The notes under the pieces were generated by a model, which ran no database searches, had not been told where the DNA came from, and saw only the letters and a list, made by a program, of their open reading frames with translations. A program made the position numbers and the translations under genes. 64,000 bases of DNA from Kangiella shandongensis (GTDB taxonomy: Bacteria > Pseudomonadota > Gammaproteobacteria > Enterobacterales > Kangiellaceae): positions 214,761 to 278,760 of the forward strand of contig NZ_JACNML010000005.1 of the NCBI RefSeq assembly GCF_020005365.1. The letters are read 5' to 3'. This document shows positions 50,599-59,245 of this stretch, piece after piece (the first letter of the stretch is position 1; the number at the start of each line of letters is the position of its first letter).

Positions 50599-51687
50599 GT
50601 GTTTGAAGTAGAAGAATTATTACAGCCTATCTCAGAAGAGTCGCCATGTGGCGAAGATTTACGCCTGGATGCCAGTGTTGAATCGGTATATTACAAATTA
50701 CGTGACTGCCGTAATTCGGCGCGTAAAGAAGAACGCCAGGCGCTAGTTGATCCGGATAATTTTGATGATATAGCCGAAGGTTGGGTTGAATTATCAGAGT
50801 TGGCTGTTGAAGCACTGAAGACAAAGACAAAAGATCTTGAGGTTGCTGCCTGGTTAATTGAAGCATTAACACGAATACAAGGCTTCGAAGGTTTAATTAA
50901 AGGTTATCAACTGGCAGCGGAGTTAATTAAGCGTTACTGGGAAGAGGGACTATATCCCGTTGAAGATGAAGACGGATTAACGACCCGGGTTTCTCCGATC
51001 AGTGGTTTAAACGGGTATGACGGTAATGGTTCGTTAATCATGCCGATCAAATCGGTAGCAGTAACCAATACCACTCATGAAGATAACTATGTTATCTGGC
51101 AGTACGAGCAGGCCCTTCAGATCGAGAGAATCGATGATCCGGAAAAAAGGCAAAAGCGATTAGACTCCGGGGCGGTTACCCTAAATGATATTACCAAGTC
51201 GGTTAGTGCTACAAACGGACAGTTTTATCAACAACTTGATGCAGAAGTTAAGCAATCACAGGAAGTGTACCGGGAATTTGTTGAGGCATTGGATGCGGTG
51301 ACAGAAGAATTACCGCAACCGACGTCCAACATCAAAAATGCACTCGAGGAATGTCAGGAAGCAATCACCTATCTGGCGAAAGATAAGTTGGCAGAAATGG
51401 TAGAAGTCAGTGACGACGAGAGCGAAGAAGCAGAGGGCGAGACAGCAAAAGCGCCGGCTGCAAATCAAGCTGTACAGGATAGGCAGCAGGCACTGAATAA
51501 ACTGGAAGAGATTGCCATGTTTTTCAGAAGAACTGAACCTCACTCACCCATCTCATACATGCTCAATCAGACGGTGAAATGGAGTCAGTTATCACTGCCA
51601 GAGTTACTGCAACAACTTATCCCGGATCATGATGCACGGGAAAACTATTTTAAGCTCTCAGGGATTCCTGTAGAGAGCGAAGACTAG
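50599..51687 (+). CDS. tssA: T6SS cap protein TssA
   Basis: A 362-residue protein beginning at a GTG with AAAGG upstream. The N-terminal ImpA domain reads LLQPISEESPCGEDLR and LEVAAWLIEALTRIQGFEGL. A charged linker near residue 275 precedes a C-terminal VasJ-like domain with FFRRTEPHSPISYMLNQ. TssA primes and caps the growing sheath. It lies 37 bp before tssB. Confidence 0.93.
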   Translation: MFEVEELLQPISEESPCGEDLRLDASVESVYYKLRDCRNSARKEERQALVDPDNFDDIAEGWVELSELAVEALKTKTKDLEVAAWLIEALTRIQGFEGLIKGYQLAAELIKRYWEEGLYPVEDEDGLTTRVSPISGLNGYDGNGSLIMPIKSVAVTNTTHEDNYVIWQYEQALQIERIDDPEKRQKRLDSGAVTLNDITKSVSATNGQFYQQLDAEVKQSQEVYREFVEALDAVTEELPQPTSNIKNALEECQEAITYLAKDKLAEMVEVSDDESEEAEGETAKAPAANQAVQDRQQALNKLEEIAMFFRRTEPHSPISYMLNQTVKWSQLSLPELLQQLIPDHDARENYFKLSGIPVESED

Positions 51688-51724
51688 AATTAAATGATGA
51701 AAATAGGCTATGGAGGATTAAGAA

Positions 51725-52237
51725 ATGGCTAGTATACACGATAGACTGAAGAGAGTACGTAAACCAAGAGTCCACATTACATATGATGTGGAAACGGATG
51801 GCGCAGTCCTTGAGAAAGAATTACCTTTTGTCGTTGGTGTCATGGGTGATTTTACCGGGGATTCAACCAAGCCCTTAAAGCCATTAAAGGATAGACGTTT
51901 CGTTCAAATTGATAAGGATAATATCAATGAAGTGATGCGTAATATGTCTCCTGGCCTGAAACTTAAAGTTGAAAACACTTTAGAGAATGATGGTTCAGAA
52001 ATGGCGGTTGATCTTGAATTCAATTCCATGGATGACTTTGAGCCAGCGTCGATTGTCGATCAGGTTGAGCCTTTGAAAAAGTTGATGCATACACGTAATC
52101 AATTACGTGATCTCATGACTAAAATTGATCGCTCAGAGGAGCTTGAAGGAATCATGGAAAAAGTATTGCAGAATACTGATGACCTGGATGAACTGGCTAA
52201 AGCATTAGAAGTGGCCGGCGACGATAAAGGAGAGTAA
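51725..52237 (+). CDS. tssB: T6SS sheath protein TssB
   Basis: A 170-residue small sheath subunit. It begins with [23 protein letters not shown] and has [13 protein letters not shown] and [14 protein letters not shown], all diagnostic. With TssC it forms the contractile sheath recycled by ClpV. It is 2 bp before tssC and preceded by GGAGG. Confidence 0.97.
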   Translation: MASIHDRLKRVRKPRVHITYDVETDGAVLEKELPFVVGVMGDFTGDSTKPLKPLKDRRFVQIDKDNINEVMRNMSPGLKLKVENTLENDGSEMAVDLEFNSMDDFEPASIVDQVEPLKKLMHTRNQLRDLMTKIDRSEELEGIMEKVLQNTDDLDELAKALEVAGDDKGE

Positions 52238-52239
52238 TT

Positions 52240-53730
52240 ATGTCCGATACTAAATTAGCAGAGAATCAAGAAGTTGCTGTTGAAGAGACAGAAGGACTCT
52301 TAGGACAGGCGATTGCAGCAACGAAACAAACGGAATCATCTCGTGCGGAAGAGTTACTGCGTACTGTCACGCAGGAAGCAATGAAAGGCACCGTAACCTG
52401 GAATAAAAACCTGACCGTAACATTCCGCGAAGCAATTAAATCGATTGATGAAGCGCTATCGACACAGCTTTCACAAATTATGCGTCACGACAAATTCCAG
52501 AAGCTGGAAGGCTCCTGGCGCGGATTACAGTATCTAGTCCAGAACACAGATACTTCGGTTTCTATGAAACTGAAAGTGTTAAACATCTCGAAACGTGAGT
52601 TGTTTAAGGACTTGAGTAAAGCGGTTGAGTTTGACCAGAGTCAGCTGTTTAAGAAAATTTATGAGAATGAGTTCGGTACGGCCGGTGGTGAGCCTTACGG
52701 TGCCTTAATCGGTGACTATGAGTTTACGAATCACCCTGAAGATATCGAAACTTTAGAGCTGGTATCTAATGCTTCGGCAGCAGCGTTTGCGCCATTTATT
52801 TCAGCATCTTCACCTGAACTATTTGGTTTCAATGACTGGACCGAGTTATCAAAGCCTCGTGATCTGGAAAAAGTGTTCGACTCGCTAGAGTATGCTCGCT
52901 GGCGCGGATTCCGTGACTCGGAAGATTCACGCTTTGTAACCTTAACGGCGCCACGTGTTTTGGCGCGCTTACCTTACGGTGAAGCGACGCGTCCTATCGA
53001 CGAGTTCGATTATGAAGAATTGAACGTCGATCCTGAAACCAAGATCGCACAGAACGCACAAAACTCTGACTACTGCTGGATGAATGCTTCGTATGTTCTT
53101 GGTAGTAAGCTGACTCAAGCATTTACTGAGTATGGCTGGTGTACAGCGATTCGAGGCGCAGAAGGTGGAGGTAAGGTTGATTCATTACCGATGCATAACT
53201 TCTTAAGCGACGATGGCGATCTGGACATGCAGTGTCCTACGGAAGTGGGTATTACCGACCGCCGTGAAGCAGAGCTGAGCAAGCTTGGCTTCTTACCACT
53301 GTGTCATTATAAGAATACGGACTATGCTGTGTTCTTTGGTTCGAATACCACGCAGCGTCCTAAGAAGTACGACCGACCAGAAGCTAACGCTAACGCTGAA
53401 ATTTCATCGCGTCTACCATACATTATGGCAACGTCGCGTTTCGCTCACTACTTAAAAGTCATGGCGCGCGATAAGATTGGTTCATTTATGGAGCCAGAAG
53501 ATTGCGAAGCGTGGTTAAACCGCTGGATCTTGAACTACGTCAATGCCGATGAAGATGCGGGTCAAGATTCTCGCGCACGCTACCCATTAGCGGAAGCAAA
53601 AGTGGAAGTAGAAGAAGTACCAGGAAACCCAGGTGCTTATCACGCCAAAGCATGGCTAAAACCATGGCTACAACTGGAAGAGCTTTCTACCTCACTTCGC
53701 TTAGTTGCGAAAATTCCAGAAAATAAATAA
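52240..53730 (+). CDS. tssC: T6SS sheath protein TssC
   Basis: A 496-residue large sheath subunit. Landmarks are [38 protein letters not shown] and [15 protein letters not shown]. It is the last plus-strand gene before the minus-strand effector cassette; hcp, which often follows tssC directly, is about 9.9 kb further on. The terminator at 53748 ends the transcript. Confidence 0.97.
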   Translation: MSDTKLAENQEVAVEETEGLLGQAIAATKQTESSRAEELLRTVTQEAMKGTVTWNKNLTVTFREAIKSIDEALSTQLSQIMRHDKFQKLEGSWRGLQYLVQNTDTSVSMKLKVLNISKRELFKDLSKAVEFDQSQLFKKIYENEFGTAGGEPYGALIGDYEFTNHPEDIETLELVSNASAAAFAPFISASSPELFGFNDWTELSKPRDLEKVFDSLEYARWRGFRDSEDSRFVTLTAPRVLARLPYGEATRPIDEFDYEELNVDPETKIAQNAQNSDYCWMNASYVLGSKLTQAFTEYGWCTAIRGAEGGGKVDSLPMHNFLSDDGDLDMQCPTEVGITDRREAELSKLGFLPLCHYKNTDYAVFFGSNTTQRPKKYDRPEANANAEISSRLPYIMATSRFAHYLKVMARDKIGSFMEPEDCEAWLNRWILNYVNADEDAGQDSRARYPLAEAKVEVEEVPGNPGAYHAKAWLKPWLQLEELSTSLRLVAKIPENK

Positions 53731-53747
53731 TCAATTTATGATTAATA

Positions 53748-53775
53748 GAAAAGGCCATCAATTGATGGCCTTTTC
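53748..53775. terminator. Perfectly palindromic bidirectional terminator
   Basis: A 28-nt perfect palindrome centred on AATT (GAAAAGGCCATC and its complement), with four-residue A and T tracts at its ends. It ends tssC transcription on the plus strand and lies over the stop codon of the convergent immunity-like gene, so it probably ends both operons. Confidence 0.85.
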
Positions 53776-54570
53776 TTGTTTTAGCCACTCATCAATCGCT
53801 TTATTCAGAATATTGTCACTAGGAAATCCTTTTGGTTTTCTAGGTGCATATTCTAGCCAGCTCTTAGATGGTTCGATGGAATTAGGGATATTGAGATACC
53901 CTGCCATATAATTTTCAATAAAGGGTTTTAAGTCGTGATTTTGATAGTTGTATTGAGGAATAAAAGTACCGATGGCAATGCGTTTGCCTTTTTTGAGATT
54001 TTTAGAGGCGTCATAAACTTCGCCTGCTGGATAGAGACTGATAACCATAGGCCCCCAGCCGCCACTAAATTCAAGGTGGGTACTTTTATCTTTGAGCTCG
54101 ATTTGCAGTTGGTCGAGTTTTGCTGCATAAAGCTTTCCTTTGTGCCAGGTATAAACCAATTGACGCTTACGATCGAAACAGATAGGTGCTGCCTGTCTCC
54201 ATGTTATAAATATGAGCCAAGGCATGATTGTAACTAGTGAAAAAATACCTATGAGCCAGAAGTTATCATAGTATCGTTTTATTTGTTGTTTATAGAAATC
54301 TTGGTAGTTACCAATTTCTTCTCCTAAATATTCATAACGAGTTTTTAATTTGTCATAGTGTTTCTCGATTCTTTCGTTGTAATTTAAAGCTTTATTTCGT
54401 TCTTCTATATAGTTTTGATCGTATATATTCGCTATAACATATGCTGCTAATAATGCTCCACCAATTAAATAAATATTGAGCCGTTGATACATAAAGTTAA
54501 AACGTTTAATTTTAACTGTTGAGTTATTTACTGCTCTAAAACAGCGAGTTATCTTGTTTATATTCGCCAT
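53758..54570 (-). CDS. Immunity-like membrane protein, A-type copy 1
   Basis: A 270-residue protein with two membrane helices (about 29-46 and 103-124) separated by a charged loop. The C-terminal domain holds RKRQLVYTWHKGKLYAAKLDQL, GGWGPMVISLYPAGEVYD and a WLEYAPRKPK-type end. Five related genes or fragments follow the effector on this strand. Membrane immunity proteins beside VasX-like pore-forming effectors are established, so immunity is inferred; a DUF6708-like relationship is possible but unverified. DNA encoding its middle is nearly identical to that of the copy at 58439. Confidence 0.7.
   Translation of the reverse strand: MANINKITRCFRAVNNSTVKIKRFNFMYQRLNIYLIGGALLAAYVIANIYDQNYIEERNKALNYNERIEKHYDKLKTRYEYLGEEIGNYQDFYKQQIKRYYDNFWLIGIFSLVTIMPWLIFITWRQAAPICFDRKRQLVYTWHKGKLYAAKLDQLQIELKDKSTHLEFSGGWGPMVISLYPAGEVYDASKNLKKGKRIAIGTFIPQYNYQNHDLKPFIENYMAGYLNIPNSIEPSKSWLEYAPRKPKGFPSDNILNKAIDEWLKQEKAIN
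53895..54200 (-). repeat. 306-bp near-identical tract, copy 1
   Basis: It matches 58570-58875 with only a handful of substitutions by eye, whereas the flanking parts of the two genes differ clearly. This is the pattern expected from gene conversion. Confidence 0.7.
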
Positions 54571-54577
54571 CTAGCGC

Positions 54578-55363
54578 CTAACTCGACTCTTTGGCTAACC
54601 ATTCATCAAGAGCTTTCTTCAGTTTTTCTTCTTCTGGAAAGCTTCTGTCTTTAATCAATGTTTTTTCAAGGAAGCCACTTTCAGGTTTAAAATTATTTGG
54701 TATTGTGGTGAAGCCATTCAGATAGTTTCGAATAAAGTTTAACAGTTGGTGGTTTTGGTAGTTAAATTTAGGAATATAGGAGCCGATAGATACTCGTTTG
54801 GCTTTCTTAGAGCCTGCAGGGTAGAGTGAAATGATTAAAGGTCCCCAGCCGCCTTTCATTTCGAGAAAGTGGGCGGTATCTTTTTTCTTGGGGTTGAGGT
54901 TATCAAAGCGAGCAGCGTAGAGCTTGCCCCAGCTCCACGTATAAATAAGCTCGCGCTTTTTGTCGACCCGAATAGGACATCGCTGAGGCCAGAAAAGGTA
55001 GAGAAGCCAAGGAAGTAATATGAATCCCGCTATTAATAATAGAATTAAGAAGTCATCATAAAATCCAGGGAGCTCTTGTTGATAATAGTCCTCATAAGAT
55101 TCTCCATTTTTGATAAGTACTTCCTTATATAGGTTATATGCTTTATTTATAGTTTCTTCATAAAAGATTGAATTATTAATATAGTTTTTAAATTCATTGT
55201 CAGAAAAATAGCTATACAAAAAAGCTACTAATATAACTATTCCGAGTAAAATATGATTTGATCTGAAGAATAAAATCTTAAATGATTTTATATCGACCGA
55301 GTTCTCATTCGGAATAAGGCAACGATTTAAGTCATTGATTTTATTTCTCATTATATTCTCCAT
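54578..55363 (-). CDS. Immunity-like membrane protein, C-type (most diverged)
   Basis: A 261-residue two-helix protein of the same family: RKRELIYTWS-GKLYAARFDNL and GGWGPLIISLYPAGS are kept, but the rest is diverged from A and B types. The start may be the ATG at 55363 or the second ATG at 55351. The latter would give TAATG coupling with the upstream chimera, whose last segment is an effector tail. This makes it the likely partner of the effector that tail came from. Confidence 0.68.
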   Translation of the reverse strand: MENIMRNKINDLNRCLIPNENSVDIKSFKILFFRSNHILLGIVILVAFLYSYFSDNEFKNYINNSIFYEETINKAYNLYKEVLIKNGESYEDYYQQELPGFYDDFLILLLIAGFILLPWLLYLFWPQRCPIRVDKKRELIYTWSWGKLYAARFDNLNPKKKDTAHFLEMKGGWGPLIISLYPAGSKKAKRVSIGSYIPKFNYQNHQLLNFIRNYLNGFTTIPNNFKPESGFLEKTLIKDRSFPEEEKLKKALDEWLAKESS

Positions 55364-56724
55364 TGAGGCATATGAACAATTGTACTCGGTACGCCCCTCT
55401 GTATATCGAACTTATCTCTTGGGATAGAGGTTGGTGCTTCATATTCATAAAGTATATGATCATCTATTTCCATGGATGGTTGCCCTTGTTGTTGGTATTC
55501 AGCATTAATAATTATTTCTTTGATATAGCCAGGACCCTGTGGTAAGAAGTCACTAAAGTCTATATTTGCTTTTTCATCCTGGTAGTTAAGTTCATATTTA
55601 AACCTGCTAAGCGTGATATTATCATCAAAAATATAAGAAGACTCGAGCCAATACTCAATCTCGATATCGACTTCTAATACAGCGGTTCCTTTTGTCGGAT
55701 CAAGGTTAGGTAAGTTGAGTTGGAAAGTCGTTGGTTGAGAACTTTGTGGTTTAAGTACAGAAAATTTATCGAAAAGTTTAGAAAAATTATCTAACTCCAA
55801 ATGAAAATTAGCCTTAACCTCATCGTGAAGGCTAGAGGTTGGCTTTGATAAGGCTTGGCTTTTTTCAATTAAAACGTTCAGGCTCTCTCTTTCTATTCCC
55901 CAATAATCATGTGAAGATCCCCAAAAGCTGTGTTTGGCCCATTCATCAATCGCTTTATCCAGAATCTCGTCACTTGGCAATTCTTTGGGGCTGCGTGGCG
56001 CATATTCGAGCCAGCCTTTGCGAGTTTGGTAGTTCTCGGGTAATGAGGTTTCGCCGTTTAAGAATTCTTCAATAAAGCGTAACAATTGTTTGTTTTCCCA
56101 GTCGAGGGTGGGTATGTAAAGTCCGACTTTAAATTTCTTGCCTTTGTTAAGTTTGCCTTGTTCATCGTAGACCTTGCCAGCAGGATAAAGGTGCAGAACT
56201 AACGGCCCCCAGCCACCAGAGAGTTCCCAGCCGCCAGCGGTAGCGGGGCATTTAGGCTGGAGTTGGTCGAGGCGGGCGGCGTAGAGCTTACCGCGATGCC
56301 ATGTGTAAATCAGTTGGCGTTTGCGATTGACTTGCACCGGTGCGCCGGGGCGAGCAAAGATGATAAAGAGCCACGGGAGCAGGGTACCGAGGGTTGTTAT
56401 ACCGATAAAGGCTAAGTCGTCATAGTAAAGGTGTTTCTGCTCCTTGTAAAATTGCTCAAATGTTCCAGGATCTTCCCCCATACTTTCAAACCTGGTTTTC
56501 AAACCAGCAAACTGTTGCCTTATATCTTCTTTGAAGAAGATTGCTGAGTTGCGCTTTTTTATATATTCATCATCAAAGACGTTGTAGACAATAAAGGGTA
56601 CGGCCAGAGCGCCACCGATAAGGTACATATTAAGACGCTGAAAAAGCACCATGTAGCGTTTGATATTGACTTTATTGTGGGTGATTCTTCTTAATGAGCC
56701 GTTAAGGCGGTCTAGGAACATCAT
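55351..56724 (-). CDS. Chimera: B-type immunity-like protein fused to an effector C-terminal domain
   Basis: A 457-residue in-frame fusion. Residues 1-262 are a complete B-type immunity-like protein (two membrane helices, RKRQLIYTWHRGKLYAARLDQL, WLEYAPRSPKELPSDEILDKAIDEW). Residues 263-457 match the last 190 residues of the effector at 59246: SFWGSSHDYWG against SFWGSSTYYWG, QALS against KALS, FDKFSVL against FNFLAVL, GPGYIKE against SPGYLKE, and SMEID against TMEIE. The joint lies at the shared EWAK, near 55940. It is either a recombination scar that still encodes protein or a working hybrid. Confidence 0.8.
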   Translation of the reverse strand: MMFLDRLNGSLRRITHNKVNIKRYMVLFQRLNMYLIGGALAVPFIVYNVFDDEYIKKRNSAIFFKEDIRQQFAGLKTRFESMGEDPGTFEQFYKEQKHLYYDDLAFIGITTLGTLLPWLFIIFARPGAPVQVNRKRQLIYTWHRGKLYAARLDQLQPKCPATAGGWELSGGWGPLVLHLYPAGKVYDEQGKLNKGKKFKVGLYIPTLDWENKQLLRFIEEFLNGETSLPENYQTRKGWLEYAPRSPKELPSDEILDKAIDEWAKHSFWGSSHDYWGIERESLNVLIEKSQALSKPTSSLHDEVKANFHLELDNFSKLFDKFSVLKPQSSQPTTFQLNLPNLDPTKGTAVLEVDIEIEYWLESSYIFDDNITLSRFKYELNYQDEKANIDFSDFLPQGPGYIKEIIINAEYQQQGQPSMEIDDHILYEYEAPTSIPRDKFDIQRGVPSTIVHMPQWRI

Positions 56725-56931
56725 AGTTTTACTCTTTCCTATTTATTTTAGAGATTCCCGCACCACGGGCGCTTCCGTTGGTCGCCTGTGCGGGAATGAC
56801 GTGCTGGTGTTTTTCATTGGTTTTGTCATTGCGAGCTTTAGCGAAGCAATCTCTATAGGTCTTGCTGTAAAGAGATTGCACCACAGGCATTTCCTTCGGT
56901 CACCACCTGCTTCGCAGGTTCGCAATGACGG
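56724..56931. repeat. 208-bp palindromic repeat, copy 1
   Basis: Identical by eye to 57880-58087. It contains two inverted-repeat units: ATTCCCGCAC (56754-56763) with GTGCGGGAAT (56788-56797), and GTCATTGCGA (56825-56834) with TCGCAATGAC (56920-56929). These resemble dispersed palindromic elements of many bacteria. It lies immediately upstream of the chimera gene. Confidence 0.85.
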
Positions 56932-56953
56932 GTCGGGTATTTTCTTTGATTGC

Positions 56954-57063
56954 GTTGCATTATTCTCTGTAGGTTGACCATGTGACTTTGTGTTGTGACC
57001 TTCCTTGTGAGGCGGTGTAATTCGATTGATGGGTTACGCTGTCGCTAACCCATCCTACGTTAC
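56954..57063. repeat. Second spacer repeat with GATGGGTTA palindrome, copy 1
   Basis: About 90% alike by eye to 58141-58251. It ends in the inverted repeat GATGGGTTA (57028-57036) and TAACCCATC (57046-57054), a type of palindrome seen between genes in many gammaproteobacteria. With the 208-bp repeat it fills the 352-bp spacer between two immunity-like genes, and no gene is seen there. Confidence 0.75.
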
Positions 57064-57076
57064 TGTTGCTTTCCTC

Positions 57077-57880
57077 TTATTTTTCCTGAGCAATCCATTC
57101 ATCAATCGCTTTATCCAGAATCTCGTCACTTGGCAATTCTTTGGGGTTGCGTGGTGCGTATTCGAGCCAGCCTTTGCGCGATTGGTAGTCATCGGATAGC
57201 GAGACGTCGTTGTTGAGGAATTTTTCGATAAACTCGTAGACGAATTTGTTTTCCCAGTCGATGGTGGGGACATAGAGGCCGATTTTAAACTTTTTGCCTT
57301 TGCCCAGCTCATTTTTGTCATTGTAGACTTTGCCTGCGCGATAAAGGTGTAGCACCAGCGGTCCCCAGCCACCGGCGAACTCCAGTCCGCCCATGGAGGC
57401 GGGGAATTTGGGTTGGAGCTGGTCGAGGCGGGCGGCGTAGAGCTTACCGCGATGCCATGTGTAAATCAGTTGTTTGTCTCGGTTGACTTGCACGGGCGCA
57501 CCGGGGCGAGCGAAGATAATAAAGAGCCAAGGGAGTAGAGTACCAAGGGTTGTTATACCGATAAAGGCTATGTCGTCATAATATCTAGGGGCTTGTGCTT
57601 TGTAATACTTATCGTAGTCAGGCATAGGATCCCCTCTATAGTCATAAAGTTCCCTTTTTGATTCATACTGTGCTTTTATACTATTACTAAAAAAAATGGC
57701 TGCATTCCTTTTCTTAATATATTCGTCATCAAAGACATTATAGACAATAAAGGGAATAGCGAGGGCGCCACCGATAAGGTACATATTGAGTCGCTGAAAG
57801 AGCACCATATAACGTTTGATATTGACTTTGTCGCTGGTGATTCTTCGTAATGAGCCGTTAAGGCGATCTAGGAACATCAT
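57077..57880 (-). CDS. Immunity-like membrane protein, B-type
   Basis: A 267-residue intact B-type member. Its first 65 residues are nearly identical to those of the chimera (MMFLDRLNGSLRRIT, IKRYMVLFQRLNMYLIGGAL), then the extramembrane loop differs. VNRDKQLIYTWHRGKLYAARLDQL and GGWGPLVLHLYRAGKVY are kept. It ends IDEWIAQEK, where the chimera continues into an effector tail. The gene and its upstream spacer form a repeat unit of about 1.16 kb with the chimera's start. Confidence 0.7.
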   Translation of the reverse strand: MMFLDRLNGSLRRITSDKVNIKRYMVLFQRLNMYLIGGALAIPFIVYNVFDDEYIKKRNAAIFFSNSIKAQYESKRELYDYRGDPMPDYDKYYKAQAPRYYDDIAFIGITTLGTLLPWLFIIFARPGAPVQVNRDKQLIYTWHRGKLYAARLDQLQPKFPASMGGLEFAGGWGPLVLHLYRAGKVYNDKNELGKGKKFKIGLYVPTIDWENKFVYEFIEKFLNNDVSLSDDYQSRKGWLEYAPRNPKELPSDEILDKAIDEWIAQEK

Positions 57881-58087
57881 AGTTTTACTCTTTCCTATTT
57901 ATTTTAGAGATTCCCGCACCACGGGCGCTTCCGTTGGTCGCCTGTGCGGGAATGACGTGCTGGTGTTTTTCATTGGTTTTGTCATTGCGAGCTTTAGCGA
58001 AGCAATCTCTATAGGTCTTGCTGTAAAGAGATTGCACCACAGGCATTTCCTTCGGTCACCACCTGCTTCGCAGGTTCGCAATGACGG
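57880..58087. repeat. 208-bp palindromic repeat, copy 2
   Basis: Identical by eye to 56724-56931 and in the same relation to the B-type gene start. The identity continues into the first codons of both genes. Confidence 0.85.
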
Positions 58088-58140
58088 TTTTTTCGGTTGT
58101 CGTAATGACGGTGTTTTTCAGTCCTCGCAATGACCATTGT

Positions 58141-58251
58141 GTTGTCATTATTCTCTGTAAGTTGACCATGTGACTTAGTGCTGTGATTTTCCTTGTGAGG
58201 CGGTGTCATTCGATTGATGGGTTACGCTGTCGCTAACCCATCCTACGTTAC
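58141..58251. repeat. Second spacer repeat with GATGGGTTA palindrome, copy 2
   Basis: Related to 56954-57063. The palindrome GATGGGTTA (58216-58224) and TAACCCATC (58234-58242) directly adjoins the broken immunity-like gene, whose similarity to its paralogues stops at this boundary. With the 208-bp repeat it accounts for the 362-bp spacer. Confidence 0.75.
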
Positions 58252-58431
58252 TAAATTTCTTTTTTTTATGTAGGAGCTATCAGATATATTTGTGTAAACG
58301 TATGCTGCTAATAATGTTCCACCAATTAAATAGATATTTAAGCGTTGGTACATAAAGTTAAAACGCTTAGCCTTAACTGTAGAATTATTTGCAGCTCTAA
58401 AACAGCGACGTAATTTTTTGATATTTACCAT
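58243..58431 (-). pseudogene. Truncated A-type immunity-like gene
   Basis: Only 62 codons remain. NIKKLRRCFRAANNSTVKAKRFNFMYQRLNIYLIGG and a YTNISDSSYIKKRN end match the first 55 residues of the A-type paralogue 7 bp upstream, then the frame runs into the GATGGGTTA repeat and stops. The C-terminal domain is missing, so it is almost certainly non-functional; it was probably cut when the repeat block arrived. Confidence 0.8.
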
Positions 58432-58438
58432 TAAACTC

Positions 58439-59245
58439 TTAATTTGATTCTTTGGTTAGCCATTCATCAATCGCTTTATTCAAAATATCGTCACTAGGTA
58501 ATTCTTTTGGCTTTCTAGGGACATACTCAAGCCAGCTCTTCGTTGGCTCAATATCACTAGGGATATTCAGATACCCTGCCATATAATTTTCAATAAAGGG
58601 TTTTAAGGCGTGATTTTGATAGTTGTATTGAGGAATAAAAGTACCGATGGCAATGCGTTTGCCTTTCTTGAGCTTTTGAGATGAGTCATAAACTTCCCCT
58701 GCTGGATAGAGGCTGATAACCATAGGCCCCCAGCCACCACTAAATTCAAGGTGGGTACTTTTATCTTTAAGCTCGATTTGCAGTTGGTCGAGTTTTGCGG
58801 CATAAAGTTTTCCTTTATGCCAGGTATAAACTAACTGACGTTTACGATCGAAACAGATAGGCGCTGCCTGTCTCCAAACTATAAAGATAAGCCAAGGTAG
58901 TAATGTGGTAAGGGTAAATATACCAATTAAAAGAAAAGCCTTGGTATATCTGGGAAGTTGTTCAGAATAATACTTCTCGAAATTTGGCATCTTCAAACCA
59001 CGATAATCATAAGTTTCCCTCTTTGATTCATACTGGGCTCTAATATCAGTTTTAAAATTTAATGCTCTGTATCTTTCTTTGATGTAACTATCATCAGTAA
59101 TATTAGCGATAACATAAGCAGCTAGTAATGCTCCGCCAATTAAATAAATATTGAGCCGTTGATACATAAAGTTAAAGCGCTTAATCTTAACTTTTGAATT
59201 ATTTGCTGACCTAAAGCAGCGTGAAATTTTTTTTAGATCTATCAT
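58439..59245 (-). CDS. Immunity-like membrane protein, A-type copy 2 (likely partner of the effector)
   Basis: A 268-residue two-helix protein. Its ATG follows the effector stop without a spacer (TAGATG), so translation is coupled. This position makes it the best candidate for the effector's own immunity protein. RKRQLVYTWHKGKLYAAKLDQL and GGWGPMVISLYPAGEVYD match copy 1; the loop after helix 1 (ALNFKTDIRAQYESKRETYDYRG split over two helices) is closer to the B-type gene than to copy 1, which suggests mosaic ancestry. Confidence 0.75.
   Translation of the reverse strand: MIDLKKISRCFRSANNSKVKIKRFNFMYQRLNIYLIGGALLAAYVIANITDDSYIKERYRALNFKTDIRAQYESKRETYDYRGLKMPNFEKYYSEQLPRYTKAFLLIGIFTLTTLLPWLIFIVWRQAAPICFDRKRQLVYTWHKGKLYAAKLDQLQIELKDKSTHLEFSGGWGPMVISLYPAGEVYDSSQKLKKGKRIAIGTFIPQYNYQNHALKPFIENYMAGYLNIPSDIEPTKSWLEYVPRKPKELPSDDILNKAIDEWLTKESN
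58570..58875 (-). repeat. 306-bp near-identical tract, copy 2
   Basis: Partner of 53895-54200, encoding the beta-rich extramembrane domain of the A-type protein. Confidence 0.7.

Noticed and set aside
55351..56724. Chimera explained as a frameshift or sequencing error between two genes
   Set aside because: The frame is continuous for 457 codons, both halves keep family motifs to the joint, and no separate start is needed for the second half. An assembly error cannot be excluded, but nothing in the sequence points to it.
56743..56925. 60-residue frame in the repeat as a small gene (identical copy at 57899-58081)
   Set aside because: The identity is that of the 208-bp DNA repeat; the frame lies across inverted repeats and has no Shine-Dalgarno or family resemblance.
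57028..57054. GATGGGTTA palindromes as CRISPR repeats
   Set aside because: Only two copies over a kilobase apart, no regular spacers and no cas genes.
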